A stretch of 33,951 nucleotides of DNA from positions 1-33,951 of the forward strand of contig CAZZHQ010000020.1 in the NCBI GenBank assembly GCA_964654015.1. The letters run 5' to 3'. Within the stretch, counting starts at the first letter, position 1, and each line of letters begins with the position of its first letter. The stretch is from JAUUZT01 sp964654015 (lineage in GTDB: Bacteria; Chloroflexota; Dehalococcoidia; GIF9; AB-539-J10). Below, in pieces: positions 7,046 through 15,805 of the stretch. The position numbers were made by a program, and so were the translations under genes. Below the pieces are notes generated by a model, which made no database searches, was not told where the DNA came from, and saw only the letters and a program-made list of their open reading frames with translations.

Positions 7046-8824
7046 CTATCTGACCGTTACCGACTTAGCCAGGTTACGGGGCTTATCCGGATCGCAACCA
7101 CGAGCAATAGCCATGTGATACGCCAATAGCTGCAAGGGGACTATGGCCACCATCGGATAAAGAAGTTCATCAACTTTGGGAATTCTTAACCAGCAATCAT
7201 ATATGTCGCTCTTTCTGTCCGAAACAGCAATTATGTAGGCGCCTCGTGATTTGGCCTCCATGGCGTTATTCATCACCGCGTCATATGTGTTGTCGTCAGG
7301 GCAAATAACTACTACAGGTGTGCCTTTTTCGATGAGAGCCAGTGTCCCATGCTTAAGCTCTCCAGCAGGCATTCCCTCGGCGTGAATATATGATATTTCC
7401 TTGAGCTTCAGTGCTGCCTCAGATGCTACGGCAAAATTAATTCCACGAGCAATATAATAGAAGTCGTTACTGTTCTTGAAACGTTGTACCAGCTTGATGA
7501 GTGTTTTATGGTTACGTACTTGCACCTTATCTATCCTGTTACATATAGACATTATCTGGTCACGCGCCTTGCCGAATTTGTTTATCATGGAAAATGACAA
7601 AAGGTAGAATGCGGCAATCTGGGATAAAAAGGTCTTGGTAGCGGCTACGCCAATCTCAAATCCACAGTTCAGTAAGATGGTCTGTTGACTAAGACTTTCC
7701 AGCATAGAGTTAGGGCGATTGATGATGGAAAGGATAGTTCCACCGGCAACCCTGGCGATTTTCACTCCATCTATCACGTCAGCTGTCTCACCACTCTGGG
7801 AAACTGCTATTACCATAGTGTTCTTGTCAACTGAGTCTGCAAAATAGCCAAACTCAGACGCGATGACCACGTCTGAGAACTTCTTGCCTACCCGTGAAAA
7901 GAGATATCTGCCTACGAGTGAAGCATATCGAGAGGTGCCACAAGCGGTTATTATCACTTGGTTTGCTCGTAATATATCCAGCGCTATAGCATTGAATTTA
8001 CTTTCATCCTGCTGGACTACCCGCTGCAATACTTCCGATTCCTCCATTATCTCCTTGAGCATGAAGTGACTATATCCATTTTTGTGGTTATCTGTCCACA
8101 TATTGCTAATCTTGGTTGCCTCTTTGGGAACACTGTCACCATTGGCATCGTAAAATATTGCTTCCTTTGCCGTAATTGAGAATACCTCGGCATCACCCAG
8201 CGTTATTACCTTAGAGGTGTGTTTTGAAAAAGCCAGCGTATCACTGCTCAGGAAATATCCATCCTTACCTATACCAATCATCAGGGGATTATTTTTCCTT
8301 GTGCCTACGATTTTACCGGGATCATCGAGAGAAATGGCCGCGAATGCGTAGGAACCCTCAAGCCTGGGTATTATAGCCAGAACAGCCTTTTCAAGAGAAG
8401 AGGCGCCGTTTTTAAGTTCTTCCTCAAGAAGATGAGGGATTACCTCGGTGTCAGTTTCAGAGATGAAATGGTGACCCGAATTGATGAGGTCTCTGCGTAG
8501 TTGTTCGTAGTTCTCAATAATACCATTGTGGGTTACGGCTATTCGTTCATTACAATCGGAATGAGGGTGGGAATTAGCTTTTGTGACACTGCCATGCGTA
8601 GCCCAGCGCGTATGTCCGATTGCTGTGTTACCGGGTAATGTGCTCAGCTTGAGCTTTTGGTTGACCTCATCAACCTGGCCTACATCTTTCTTAATAAGCA
8701 GATGGCTTCCGTTAAGAATGGCTATACCTGCCGAATCATAACCTCGATACTCGAGCTTTTTCAGGCCATCAAAGACAATAGGCGCTGCTTGACTTTTACC
8801 ACAATATCCAATTATTCCACACAT
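7046..8824 (-). CDS. glmS: glutamine-fructose-6-phosphate aminotransferase (isomerizing)
   Basis: Cytosolic GlmS makes glucosamine-6-phosphate from fructose-6-P and glutamine. The 592-residue length is typical. The mature N-terminus starts CGIIGYCG, so Cys2 is the glutaminase nucleophile. YRGYDSAGIA and HTRWATHG follow as class II amidotransferase motifs. Two SIS domains (about 275-415 and 445-575) include ACGTSRYA and SQSGETADV; the protein ends DKPRNLAKSVTVR, the conserved C-terminal tail. It starts 11 bases after the GlmU-like gene and is the last gene of the dxs-glmM-glmU-glmS run. I see no glmS ribozyme in the short upstream gap. Confidence 0.97.
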   Translation of the reverse strand: MCGIIGYCGKSQAAPIVFDGLKKLEYRGYDSAGIAILNGSHLLIKKDVGQVDEVNQKLKLSTLPGNTAIGHTRWATHGSVTKANSHPHSDCNERIAVTHNGIIENYEQLRRDLINSGHHFISETDTEVIPHLLEEELKNGASSLEKAVLAIIPRLEGSYAFAAISLDDPGKIVGTRKNNPLMIGIGKDGYFLSSDTLAFSKHTSKVITLGDAEVFSITAKEAIFYDANGDSVPKEATKISNMWTDNHKNGYSHFMLKEIMEESEVLQRVVQQDESKFNAIALDILRANQVIITACGTSRYASLVGRYLFSRVGKKFSDVVIASEFGYFADSVDKNTMVIAVSQSGETADVIDGVKIARVAGGTILSIINRPNSMLESLSQQTILLNCGFEIGVAATKTFLSQIAAFYLLSFSMINKFGKARDQIMSICNRIDKVQVRNHKTLIKLVQRFKNSNDFYYIARGINFAVASEAALKLKEISYIHAEGMPAGELKHGTLALIEKGTPVVVICPDDNTYDAVMNNAMEAKSRGAYIIAVSDRKSDIYDCWLRIPKVDELLYPMVAIVPLQLLAYHMAIARGCDPDKPRNLAKSVTVR

Positions 8825-8835
8825 ATCTATTTACT

Positions 8836-10155
8836 CTAAAGATTATTTAAAAGTTCCTGCCGCTTATTCTGCCCCGGGTTATGGAAGTTGTCCATTACCT
8901 CGTATTGATGAGATACAGTCATAGCTTTTTTATTAGGCATCAGGTCTTTAATCAGGCAAACATGTGGCCCAACCAAACAATTAGAGCCAACCCGTATGCC
9001 CGGCATCAGGTTGGCGTTAATACCTATACGACAACCACTACCAATAATTGCTCCAAGTTTATCATAGCCAGTGTCTATCTTGTTGTTATTGATGTCGATA
9101 TGAATATTCGCTTCATCAAGGCGGAAGTTGGCAGTGATGGCTCCGCTACCAAAGGAACAATCGTCTTCTATAATGGAGTCTCCCACGTAATTTGAATGAA
9201 ACCAGCAATTGTCGCCAATATAGCAATGCTTAATCTCAGTAGAATAGCCCACGACAGAGTTGGCTCCAATATGACAGTAACCGCGCAACAGGGCGTTGTT
9301 GCCAATGACCGAATTTGGTCCGATATATGCAGGACCCCTTATCACCGCGTTTTCCATCACCCTGACGTTGTCGCTCAATATGACCTTTCCTTCAATAATG
9401 GCACTATCGGAAATATGAGCATTGTCTGAGGTGTGCGCTTCTGACTCATCAAGAAAGTGTTCCATTACTTTAAATATATGCCATGGGTACTTTATCGGCG
9501 CCCAGAAATCGGCGTATGGAATTACTTTTATTACATGTCCATCACTTACCATCCTGTCCAGGGCACGCTCATATATATCATCGCGGTTACTATCTATGAT
9601 GTCGATATATTCCAGCAGTTTACGAGGGTTATTGTTCAAATGGACCAGTATATTCACCAGGTCGCTGGGTTCGTTTCCCTGACCGGGTTTTTCTACAATG
9701 TGTTTCAGGTTTGCCTCGGAGTCTATTTCAAGATAACCGCCGGGAAAGTATTCATTGACTTTGTAGCCAAGCATACATGATATAGCGGGCGATGATTGGT
9801 TGCCGGCACGGGCGATCTCCTGATATGCCGACTCTGAAAATACATCGTTGGGGTTAATAACAAGGAAAGGTTCGAGGAGTAAGGAACGGGCACTTACTAA
9901 TGCGTCAGCAATTCCTTTCGGGTTTTGCTGTAATACAAATTCAGCTTCAATTCCTGGCAGTGATTTACTGAGTTTTTTAATATCCTCCAGGTTGTTATGA
10001 TTGCCAACAAAAATGAAATGGTTAAAACCTGCCTTTTGTGCCATTTCAACCTGATACTGAAGCAGCGGTTTGCCCAGGAAACTGAGCATGAACTTGTCCC
10101 TGTCTATAGGAAACATCCTTGTGCCGCTGCCACCACATAGAAATAATACTTTCAT
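8836..10155 (-). CDS. bifunctional sugar-1-phosphate nucleotidyltransferase / acetyltransferase, archaeal-type GlmU-like
   Basis: A 439-residue two-domain protein. Residues 1 to about 230 are a nucleotidyltransferase: the N-terminus FLCGGSGTRM is the NTP-binding loop and NPNDVF holds a metal-binding acid. Residues from about 245 on are a left-handed beta helix of hexapeptide repeats, with IGPNSVIGNNALLRG among them, and GSGAITANFR followed by KLGAIIGSG. The latter resemble archaeal GlcN-1-P acetyltransferase domains (ST0452 type) more than proteobacterial GlmU, where LAAGxGTRM is the usual start. Between glmM and glmS it most likely supplies UDP-GlcNAc. Other sugar-1-P substrates (Glc-1-P with UTP or dTTP) are known for relatives. 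Confidence 0.85.
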   Translation of the reverse strand: MKVLFLCGGSGTRMFPIDRDKFMLSFLGKPLLQYQVEMAQKAGFNHFIFVGNHNNLEDIKKLSKSLPGIEAEFVLQQNPKGIADALVSARSLLLEPFLVINPNDVFSESAYQEIARAGNQSSPAISCMLGYKVNEYFPGGYLEIDSEANLKHIVEKPGQGNEPSDLVNILVHLNNNPRKLLEYIDIIDSNRDDIYERALDRMVSDGHVIKVIPYADFWAPIKYPWHIFKVMEHFLDESEAHTSDNAHISDSAIIEGKVILSDNVRVMENAVIRGPAYIGPNSVIGNNALLRGYCHIGANSVVGYSTEIKHCYIGDNCWFHSNYVGDSIIEDDCSFGSGAITANFRLDEANIHIDINNNKIDTGYDKLGAIIGSGCRIGINANLMPGIRVGSNCLVGPHVCLIKDLMPNKKAMTVSHQYEVMDNFHNPGQNKRQELLNNL

Positions 10156-10204
10156 TAGATTACACTTTCTGTACTTAACATAATACTATACCAGGGAAGG
10201 CGTA

Positions 10205-11611
10205 CTATTTCAGAGCACAAGAGGAAAGAATTTGTCTAACCAATTTCTCCCCCTCTTCAATAAGTTTAACAGTCTGCAACTTTGATGTCGATTCAGCGAT
10301 AATTCGTATAATCGGCTCTGTTCCGCTGGGACGGATGAGCATCCATGAGTCGGAATATTCAAGTCTTAGACCGTCAATATTATTTATAAAGGGCTGCTCG
10401 CCTGTAAATGCCATATCAGAGGGACTGATAGCTTTTAACCGGGTCATGACAATGTTCTTGGCTTCGTTAGGGCAGGGGAGACTTGTTTTCTCAAATGAAA
10501 GTGACGGTAAAGATTTAATATAATCTCTTATCTGACCGGGGTATTCAAGATTGCTTACCAGGTAGAGTGCGGCAAAAATACTATCGGGATAGTATCCCAG
10601 TTCAGAGAAAATGTACACACCGACTCCCTCCACTCCTAATGCGGTATCGTTCTCTCTGGCAAGGTATGCCACATTGACATCGCCCACCTTACCACTTATC
10701 AGCTCGCCGCCGACTTCCCTCAACGCAAACTCAAGCAGCTTGCCAGACTCTACTGTGGTGGCTACTTTTTTCTTTCCCGTATCTCGTACTCTCAACATGG
10801 AGATAAATGCCAGTACTTCATCAAAACCCAGGAATCCCTGTCTATCACAAAAGACAACTCGGTCGGCATCACCGTCAAAACATATTGCTAGGTCTGCCCC
10901 TTGCCGTCTCAGAAATTCTATAGTTGCTTTAAGAGTATCCTCTTTAGGTTCAGGCTTTCTTCCTGGGAAAAGGCCATCAGGTTCATCATTCAGAGTCATT
11001 ATATTGCAGCCCATCCATGTAAATATATCGCTGGCAAAACCTGCTGCGGCTCCGTTGCCAGGGTCAATAACCAGCACCAGTTTACGATTACATTTATGAG
11101 GGGCAAGTTTTTCCCTGATAAAGGAAAAATAATTCCTTTGCATATTATTTCCCTTCTTCAGGACTCCCTTTCCCTGTTTGAATCCTCCTTTAAAATAGAC
11201 CTCCTCTATTTCTTCCTCTTGAGTGGTGCTATATCCGGTAGTATCTTTGTTGAATAGTTTAATACCATTATATTCAGGAGGATTGTGCGAAGCGGTGAGC
11301 ATGATGCCGCTATCAAATCCCATCTCTCTGGTGAGCAATGCTAGTGCGGGAGTAGGTAGTATGCCAAGGTCGGTTACATTCGCTCCAGTAGAAAGAAGGC
11401 CAGTGCAGATAGATTCCTTTATCAGGTCACGGCTTTGCCTGGTATCGGTTGCCAGGCAGACTTCAGTGTGAGGATTGAGTATTGTACCTAGCGCCTTGCC
11501 TACTCTCTCACAAAGCTCTAATGTAAGCTCTTCGTTTACTATTCCTCGAATACCGCTGGTACCGAAAAGACGCCCGGTAACAGGTAAATCTTCAGAACTA
11601 TTTAAAATCAT
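10205..11611 (-). CDS. glmM: phosphoglucosamine mutase-like alpha-D-phosphohexomutase
   Basis: A 468-residue phosphohexomutase that would convert glucosamine-6-P to glucosamine-1-P. LFGTSGIRG is at 15-23. The catalytic phosphoserine loop TASHNPPEYNG puts Ser at about 108. The metal loop DGDAD is at 246-250. RPSGTEP (427-433) is the phosphate-binding loop. The sugar-specificity loop, usually GE(x)SGH, reads GVEGVGVY at 326-333: the glutamate is kept but Ser and His are not, so substrate range may differ. Flanking glmS and the GlmU-like gene support the GlmM role over phosphomannomutase. The ATG overlaps the dxs stop as ATGA. Confidence 0.88.
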   Translation of the reverse strand: MILNSSEDLPVTGRLFGTSGIRGIVNEELTLELCERVGKALGTILNPHTEVCLATDTRQSRDLIKESICTGLLSTGANVTDLGILPTPALALLTREMGFDSGIMLTASHNPPEYNGIKLFNKDTTGYSTTQEEEIEEVYFKGGFKQGKGVLKKGNNMQRNYFSFIREKLAPHKCNRKLVLVIDPGNGAAAGFASDIFTWMGCNIMTLNDEPDGLFPGRKPEPKEDTLKATIEFLRRQGADLAICFDGDADRVVFCDRQGFLGFDEVLAFISMLRVRDTGKKKVATTVESGKLLEFALREVGGELISGKVGDVNVAYLARENDTALGVEGVGVYIFSELGYYPDSIFAALYLVSNLEYPGQIRDYIKSLPSLSFEKTSLPCPNEAKNIVMTRLKAISPSDMAFTGEQPFINNIDGLRLEYSDSWMLIRPSGTEPIIRIIAESTSKLQTVKLIEEGEKLVRQILSSCALK

Positions 11612-13506
11612 CGCTTTACTGCGCCTTTCCCAGATATGGCGGAATGGACTGGATGGATGTGGGCAAGAAAATCAAGGCACACATACGTAATACCACGAGC
11701 ATCCATATGATAGATAGAGCGAAGTAAGTTTTGTTCACCGTGCGCTACGAATTCATCAGGAATTCCAAGCTGTTTCACTTTCACATTTGAGAGGCCCTGG
11801 TTCTGTAATAATTGAACAACCGAAGCTCCAAGTCCACCATTGAGCACATTTTCCTCTACTGTTACGATGACTGGTACGCGATTTGCCGTATCTAGAAGAA
11901 GATTAATGTCCAGTGGTTTGACGAAGCGCGCATTTATTACTGACGCATTAAAACCATGGGAGCGAAGATTTTCCGCTGCCTGAATGGCAGGCATCACCAT
12001 TGAACCGATGGCTATTATTACAATGTCATCTCCCTCACTAATCAACTCCCATGTTCCTAACGGAATCTTATGAAATTCATGGTCCAGTGGAACACCTATC
12101 GACTGACCTCTGGGGTAGCGAATTGCCATTGGATGATTAAATTCGGTAGAAGTATAAAGCAGGTGTTGGAGCTCGTTCTCATCCTTTGGAGAAGAAATGA
12201 CCATATTGGGCATCAGACTAAGATAAGACAGATCAAATATTCCGTGATGTGTCTTCCCATCAGCACCGACAATACCACTGCGGTCAAGGGCAAACACGAC
12301 TGGCAAGTCTTGAAGACAGACGTCGTGCAATACCTGGTCAAAACCACGTTGTAAGAACGTGGAATATATTGCAACAATTGGTATTAATCCCCGTGAAGCC
12401 AGTCCGGCAGCCAGGGTAACTGCATGTTGTTCCGAAATGCCTGTGTCGTAGATACGATCAGGAAATTGTTCGGCAAGCTGAGAGAGGCCATTCCCCTTTA
12501 TCATCGCGGCGCTAATAATAACTATCTTGCTATTGTTTCTCATCAGTTTGTCGATAGTAGAGGCAAAAATTTCACTATAGGTAGCAGTATTCTTTGTAGC
12601 ATTGCTTGCGGGTGCCACTCCATGAAAACTGACCGGATTGTTTTCTGCCGGACTGTACCCCTTCCCTTTTTTAGTTAACACGTGAATAACTATTGGCTTG
12701 GTATAGTTCTTGGCTCTAAGCAAAGCATTTTCAATTTCGGCAATGTCGTGACCATTAACAGGACCCAGATAAGTGAAGCCAAGCTGTTCCCACATCATCG
12801 TTGGCATGATTACTGATTTAATTCCTTCCTTAAGCCTGTGGATTACCCAATGTATTCGTTTTCCCAAAGGCAGGAAGGATAGTAAACGATTTGTTTTTGT
12901 CTTTACTGCCCCATACCGATAGTGTGAGCGAAGCATATTCAGGTGCCGGGCAATAGCACCTACTGTAGGTGAAATTGCCATACCGTTATCATTAAGCACC
13001 ACGATTAATTTTGTTCCCAGGTGTCCGGCGTGATTTAGGGCCTCATATGCCATACCACAGGTGATACAACCATCACCGATGATAGCTACAACGTGATGTT
13101 TTTCCCCTGCAAGGTCACGAGCCAGTGCTATACCAAGAGCTGCTGAAATAGAAGTGCCGCCATGCCCAGTACTGAAAGCGTCATGAGGACTTTCATCTCT
13201 ATCTGTAAATCCTGAGATACCTTGATATTGCCGCAGGGAGGAAAAACGCTCTCTTCTTCCGGTTAAAAGCTTGTGGGTATAACTCTGGTGTCCTACATCC
13301 CAGACCAATTTGTCATTTGGGCTATCAAACACCCGATGCAATGCGATAGTTAACTCAACTACTCCCAGGTTAGAAGCAAGGTGCCCACCATTTTCTGTAA
13401 CCTGGTTTATTATTAGTTCCCTGATTTCGCTTGAAAGTTGTTTTAGATAATTATAATCCAACGCTTTAATATCAGCGGGATTATTAATCTTGTCTAATAT
13501 CTGCAT
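11608..13506 (-). CDS. dxs: 1-deoxy-D-xylulose-5-phosphate synthase
   Basis: DXS condenses pyruvate and glyceraldehyde-3-P with thiamine diphosphate, the first step of the MEP isoprenoid pathway. The protein is 632 residues, the family norm. HLASNLGVVELTIALH and DVGHQSYTHKLLTGR lie near the N-terminus; GDGCITCGMAYEALN with a later NDNGMAIS is the ThDP/Mg motif. DTGISEQHAV holds the transketolase-type glutamate, and YPRGQ lies in the pyrimidine-domain region. It is the first gene of the glm run and overlaps glmM as ATGA. The ribosome site is weak (AAGAG). A prenyl diphosphate synthase at the right end of the window uses the products of this pathway. Confidence 0.97.
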   Translation of the reverse strand: MQILDKINNPADIKALDYNYLKQLSSEIRELIINQVTENGGHLASNLGVVELTIALHRVFDSPNDKLVWDVGHQSYTHKLLTGRRERFSSLRQYQGISGFTDRDESPHDAFSTGHGGTSISAALGIALARDLAGEKHHVVAIIGDGCITCGMAYEALNHAGHLGTKLIVVLNDNGMAISPTVGAIARHLNMLRSHYRYGAVKTKTNRLLSFLPLGKRIHWVIHRLKEGIKSVIMPTMMWEQLGFTYLGPVNGHDIAEIENALLRAKNYTKPIVIHVLTKKGKGYSPAENNPVSFHGVAPASNATKNTATYSEIFASTIDKLMRNNSKIVIISAAMIKGNGLSQLAEQFPDRIYDTGISEQHAVTLAAGLASRGLIPIVAIYSTFLQRGFDQVLHDVCLQDLPVVFALDRSGIVGADGKTHHGIFDLSYLSLMPNMVISSPKDENELQHLLYTSTEFNHPMAIRYPRGQSIGVPLDHEFHKIPLGTWELISEGDDIVIIAIGSMVMPAIQAAENLRSHGFNASVINARFVKPLDINLLLDTANRVPVIVTVEENVLNGGLGASVVQLLQNQGLSNVKVKQLGIPDEFVAHGEQNLLRSIYHMDARGITYVCLDFLAHIHPVHSAISGKGAVKR

Positions 13507-13825
13507 TACTTGAACTCTTCAAATATCATCTATGGAACATGTTCATGATATAGCTATAATTGTCATATATAAATTATAAAAGTATAAAATATTACCAGAT
13601 GCTTAATTCAGTTACAAGGAAAGTGGACTTAAACACGAAGAAAAATAGATTTTAAACTGTGTATAAAAAACTAGCTGGTATGAAAGGTTAGAGCTCTGAA
13701 ATTACTACTGTTGCAATTGAGCAATATTACATGAGAACTATAGTCATTTTGTGCCCAGAATGAAAATTAATTCGCAAATATGTATAGTTAAATCAGCAGT
13801 TTATTTAATTCCTTGTTGCTAGCAT
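13507..13825. other. AT-rich gene-free spacer upstream of dxs
   Basis: This 319-base spacer holds no convincing gene on either strand. Near the dxs start are two short palindromes: TTGAA-CTC-TTCAA at 13510-13522, over the ribosome-binding region, and GAACATGTTC at 13535-13544. Further left of transcription are AT-rich stretches that could supply the dxs promoter. An open frame at 13788-14048 overlaps the DUF457 gene in another frame and looks like a shadow. Confidence 0.6.
13535..13544. promoter_or_regulatory. palindrome upstream of dxs
   Basis: GAACATGTTC is a perfect 10-base palindrome 29 bases before the dxs start. It resembles Gram-positive-type LexA half sites GAAC/GTTC but with a 2-base rather than 4-base spacer, so LexA binding is doubtful. 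Another repressor or an mRNA hairpin is equally possible. Confidence 0.25.
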
Positions 13826-14431
13826 TTAAACGCATCCTTTTCTGATAAAGCTGTTTAATGACTTTAGCCTTATCAATCTCCATGTAAATATCAGCAACAC
13901 GATAGCACCGATAATTTCGGATATATATGTACTGGGTGAAGATAACAATTCCATCAGCATACCCATAATAAAGAGAGCGATATTGGAATCCCCTGGAGGG
14001 AAACTCCAACCGTATAGGGGCCAAAAAAGAGTATGCGGAGCCAACCACATTTGATCAAAGACGAGATGCGTGAATATACCAAAGGAAAGAACAAGAAGCC
14101 AGTTGTTTTTTACCTTCCTGTGAAAATATAGTCCGACGGCAATAACAAGAAATAGAAAAAGAAAAGTGTGGCAGAAAATCCTTCCATTGGCTAGTGTTTC
14201 GGAAAAAATTAGATAACCCAGTGGTTTATCTATAATATCAGGGAGAAGTGAGCCTATCAGCAGTATCCTGATATCTATGTGTTGCGCTAATGACTTTAAT
14301 CTGGTATCAAGGCGCTCCTTGACAGGATGTGTTAGAGGCAGGGATTCCTTCTGAAATTGTTTCCGATTCAAAACGGCATCCACAATGATAGCACTACTCA
14401 GTGTGATTCCTGCATGACCTAGTAGTAACAT
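13826..14431 (-). CDS. DUF457/YdjM-like membrane-bound metal-dependent hydrolase family protein
   Basis: A 201-residue membrane protein. It begins MLLLGHAGIT, and LIGSLLPDIIDKP at about 58-70 gives the conserved PDxxDxP block. CHTFLFLFLV (about 87-96) and FGIFTHLVFDQMW (about 117-129) supply the conserved His and HxxxD residues. Four or so hydrophobic segments surround these. The family is annotated as predicted membrane-bound metal-dependent hydrolases (YdjM/YbcI); the substrate is unknown, though phospholipid-related roles have been suggested. It is a single gene with a poor ribosome site, convergent to nothing and upstream of dxs in the same direction. The next feature to the right is a tRNA on the other strand. 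Confidence 0.8.
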   Translation of the reverse strand: MLLLGHAGITLSSAIIVDAVLNRKQFQKESLPLTHPVKERLDTRLKSLAQHIDIRILLIGSLLPDIIDKPLGYLIFSETLANGRIFCHTFLFLFLVIAVGLYFHRKVKNNWLLVLSFGIFTHLVFDQMWLAPHTLFWPLYGWSFPPGDSNIALFIMGMLMELLSSPSTYISEIIGAIVLLIFTWRLIRLKSLNSFIRKGCV

Positions 14432-14518
14432 ATAATTAAATCTTTGCTACCATAACTCTTAGATAAGAATAGCACTTTCGCTTCATGATATTCGATTTGT
14501 TTAACAGATTTTTTTGAC

Positions 14519-14547
14519 TTGACCGTATACTGAAGGTTTCCTATAAT
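14519..14547 (+). promoter_or_regulatory. sigma-70-type promoter for the tRNA pair
   Basis: TTGACC at 14519-14524 and TATAAT at 14542-14547 are separated by exactly 17 bases, a near-consensus housekeeping promoter. Transcription would start about 85 bases upstream of tRNA-Gly. No protein gene intervenes, so it most probably serves the two tRNA genes. Confidence 0.6.
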
Positions 14548-14637
14548 TTGGCTGCTAACTGGGAGGGGAGGATGATGTATTAAAATAGAAAACCAGATAA
14601 CTGCTATACTTAAACGGCAATGTGCTTAGGTGCTGAT

Positions 14638-14712
14638 GCGGGAGTAGCTCAGCGGTAGAGTTCCTGCCTTCCAAGTAGGGTGTCGCGGGTTCGAATCCCG
14701 TCTCCCGCTCCA
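14638..14712 (+). tRNA. tRNA-Gly(TCC)
   Basis: Seven acceptor pairs GCGGGAG/CTCCCGC are followed by discriminator T and an encoded CCA. The D arm is GCTC/GAGT, the anticodon stem CCTGC/GTAGG encloses CTTCCAA (anticodon TCC at 14670-14672), and the T arm contains GGTTCGAATCC. The four arms fold without gaps. Confidence 0.95.
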
Positions 14713-14716
14713 ATAG

Positions 14717-14791
14717 GGGCCCGTAGCTCAGCGGCAGAGCGACCGGCTCATAACCGGTTGGTCGTAGGTTCGAATCCTACCGGGCCCACCA
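14717..14791 (+). tRNA. tRNA with CAT anticodon (Met or lysidine-modified Ile)
   Basis: Acceptor GGGCCCG pairs with CGGGCCC, then discriminator A and encoded CCA. The anticodon stem ACCGG/CCGGT encloses CTCATAA, anticodon CAT at 14749-14751. The acceptor starts with a proper G-C pair, so it is not an initiator tRNA of the usual mismatched type. Elongator Met and Ile2(CAT) cannot be separated confidently by eye; the loop and its closing G-C resemble Bacillus Ile2. It lies 4 bases after tRNA-Gly, so the two are co-transcribed. Confidence 0.93.
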
Positions 14792-14854
14792 TGTTAGTTC
14801 ATTATTATTCTAGTCGTAGTTGACATAATAGATTTATCTGGTTTGCTTTTTTGT

Positions 14855-15781
14855 CTAAGTGACAGGATGATACTTGCGGTGTGTTTCCTCAGCATACCTG
14901 TCCGAAGCATGGACATAACGAGTTGTAGTATCCAGCGATTCATGGCCGAGTAGAATCTGAAGGGCTGCAGGATTTGCTCCACTTTCAGCTAGATAGGTCG
15001 CAAAGCCATGTCTTAAAGAATGCGCCGAAGTGGGAACATTTATCTTCAATTTCTCTCGGTATCTTTTAATTCTCTCCTGCAGATAGTTAGTGGAAATTCT
15101 TCTTTTGGGGTTATTTATGTTTCTACCTGAATATGGGATAAATAAAGCTGGACAGTCGTCGTGACGGGTACTTAAATATATATTGAGTTGATGACTGGCC
15201 CTGGGAGTCAGGTAAACAAAACGTTGTTTCTTCCCCTTACCGATAATAAATATTCGTCCACTTTCATCAATCTGGCTTCGATCCAAATTACATAGTTCTG
15301 AAATACGCATTCCTGTTGCCAGAAGAAGTTCCAGCATGGCCCGATTTCTGAGAGCAAGCTTGGAATTAGACTCAAATGAACTGGGTGATTCAACAAGTCG
15401 CACCAGATCATTAAGTTCGGCTACCTGGGGATGTTTGTGTCCGGTTTTTGTTAATTTGATAGCCTCGGGTGGTAGTGGAAAATCATAGTCCATATCGATT
15501 AAATATCGTAAATAACTCCTGATAGATGACAGCATTCGATTTACAGAACGGGAGTCCAACTTTTTACCTGCGTTATTAAGACGTGGCGTAAGTCGATCGC
15601 GTGACCCAAGGTATGCTTTGTAGTAGGTGATTGTGCGTTTATTGAGCTGGTCGAAATCTATTTTACATTCCAGAAGAAATTTATCAAAGACCTGTAAATC
15701 ACGTTCATAACTATAGACGGTCTCCGTTGAATAATTATTAGCTTGTAGATTTAATAAGAAGTCATCTACATGTACTAGCAT
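14855..15781 (-). CDS. xerC: tyrosine recombinase, XerC/XerD type
   Basis: A 308-residue site-specific recombinase. The N-terminal SAM-like core-binding domain spans about 1-100 and the catalytic domain about 118-300. Catalytic residues visible are R159 (TGMRISEL), a Lys in GKGKKQ at about 182-185, H254 and R257 (HSLRHGFA), H280 (LLGHESL) and nucleophile Y289 (TRYVHAS). Length and motifs match XerC/XerD, which resolve chromosome dimers at dif. The ATG has GGAGG 7 bases upstream. The gene converges on the tRNA pair and ends 63 bases from the tRNA 3' end, an arrangement also used by integrases of genomic islands. The flanking genes are housekeeping, so the Xer role is favoured. Confidence 0.85.
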   Translation of the reverse strand: MLVHVDDFLLNLQANNYSTETVYSYERDLQVFDKFLLECKIDFDQLNKRTITYYKAYLGSRDRLTPRLNNAGKKLDSRSVNRMLSSIRSYLRYLIDMDYDFPLPPEAIKLTKTGHKHPQVAELNDLVRLVESPSSFESNSKLALRNRAMLELLLATGMRISELCNLDRSQIDESGRIFIIGKGKKQRFVYLTPRASHQLNIYLSTRHDDCPALFIPYSGRNINNPKRRISTNYLQERIKRYREKLKINVPTSAHSLRHGFATYLAESGANPAALQILLGHESLDTTTRYVHASDRYAEETHRKYHPVT

Positions 15782-15805
15782 CTATTTCCTCCATACCAAA
15801 TATTA

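Noticed and set aside
8825..8835. glmS ribozyme
   Set aside because: Only 11 bases separate glmS from the upstream gene, leaving no room for the ribozyme.
10611..11099. 162-residue plus-strand frame opposite glmM
   Set aside because: It is antisense to a conserved enzyme and low in complexity (Ser/Pro/Thr), as expected for a shadow frame.
13788..14048. 86-residue minus-strand frame
   Set aside because: It overlaps the DUF457 membrane protein gene in another frame and shows no family pattern.
14638..15781. Genomic island integrated at the tRNA
   Set aside because: No second copy of the tRNA 3' end is seen in the window and the neighbouring genes are housekeeping.
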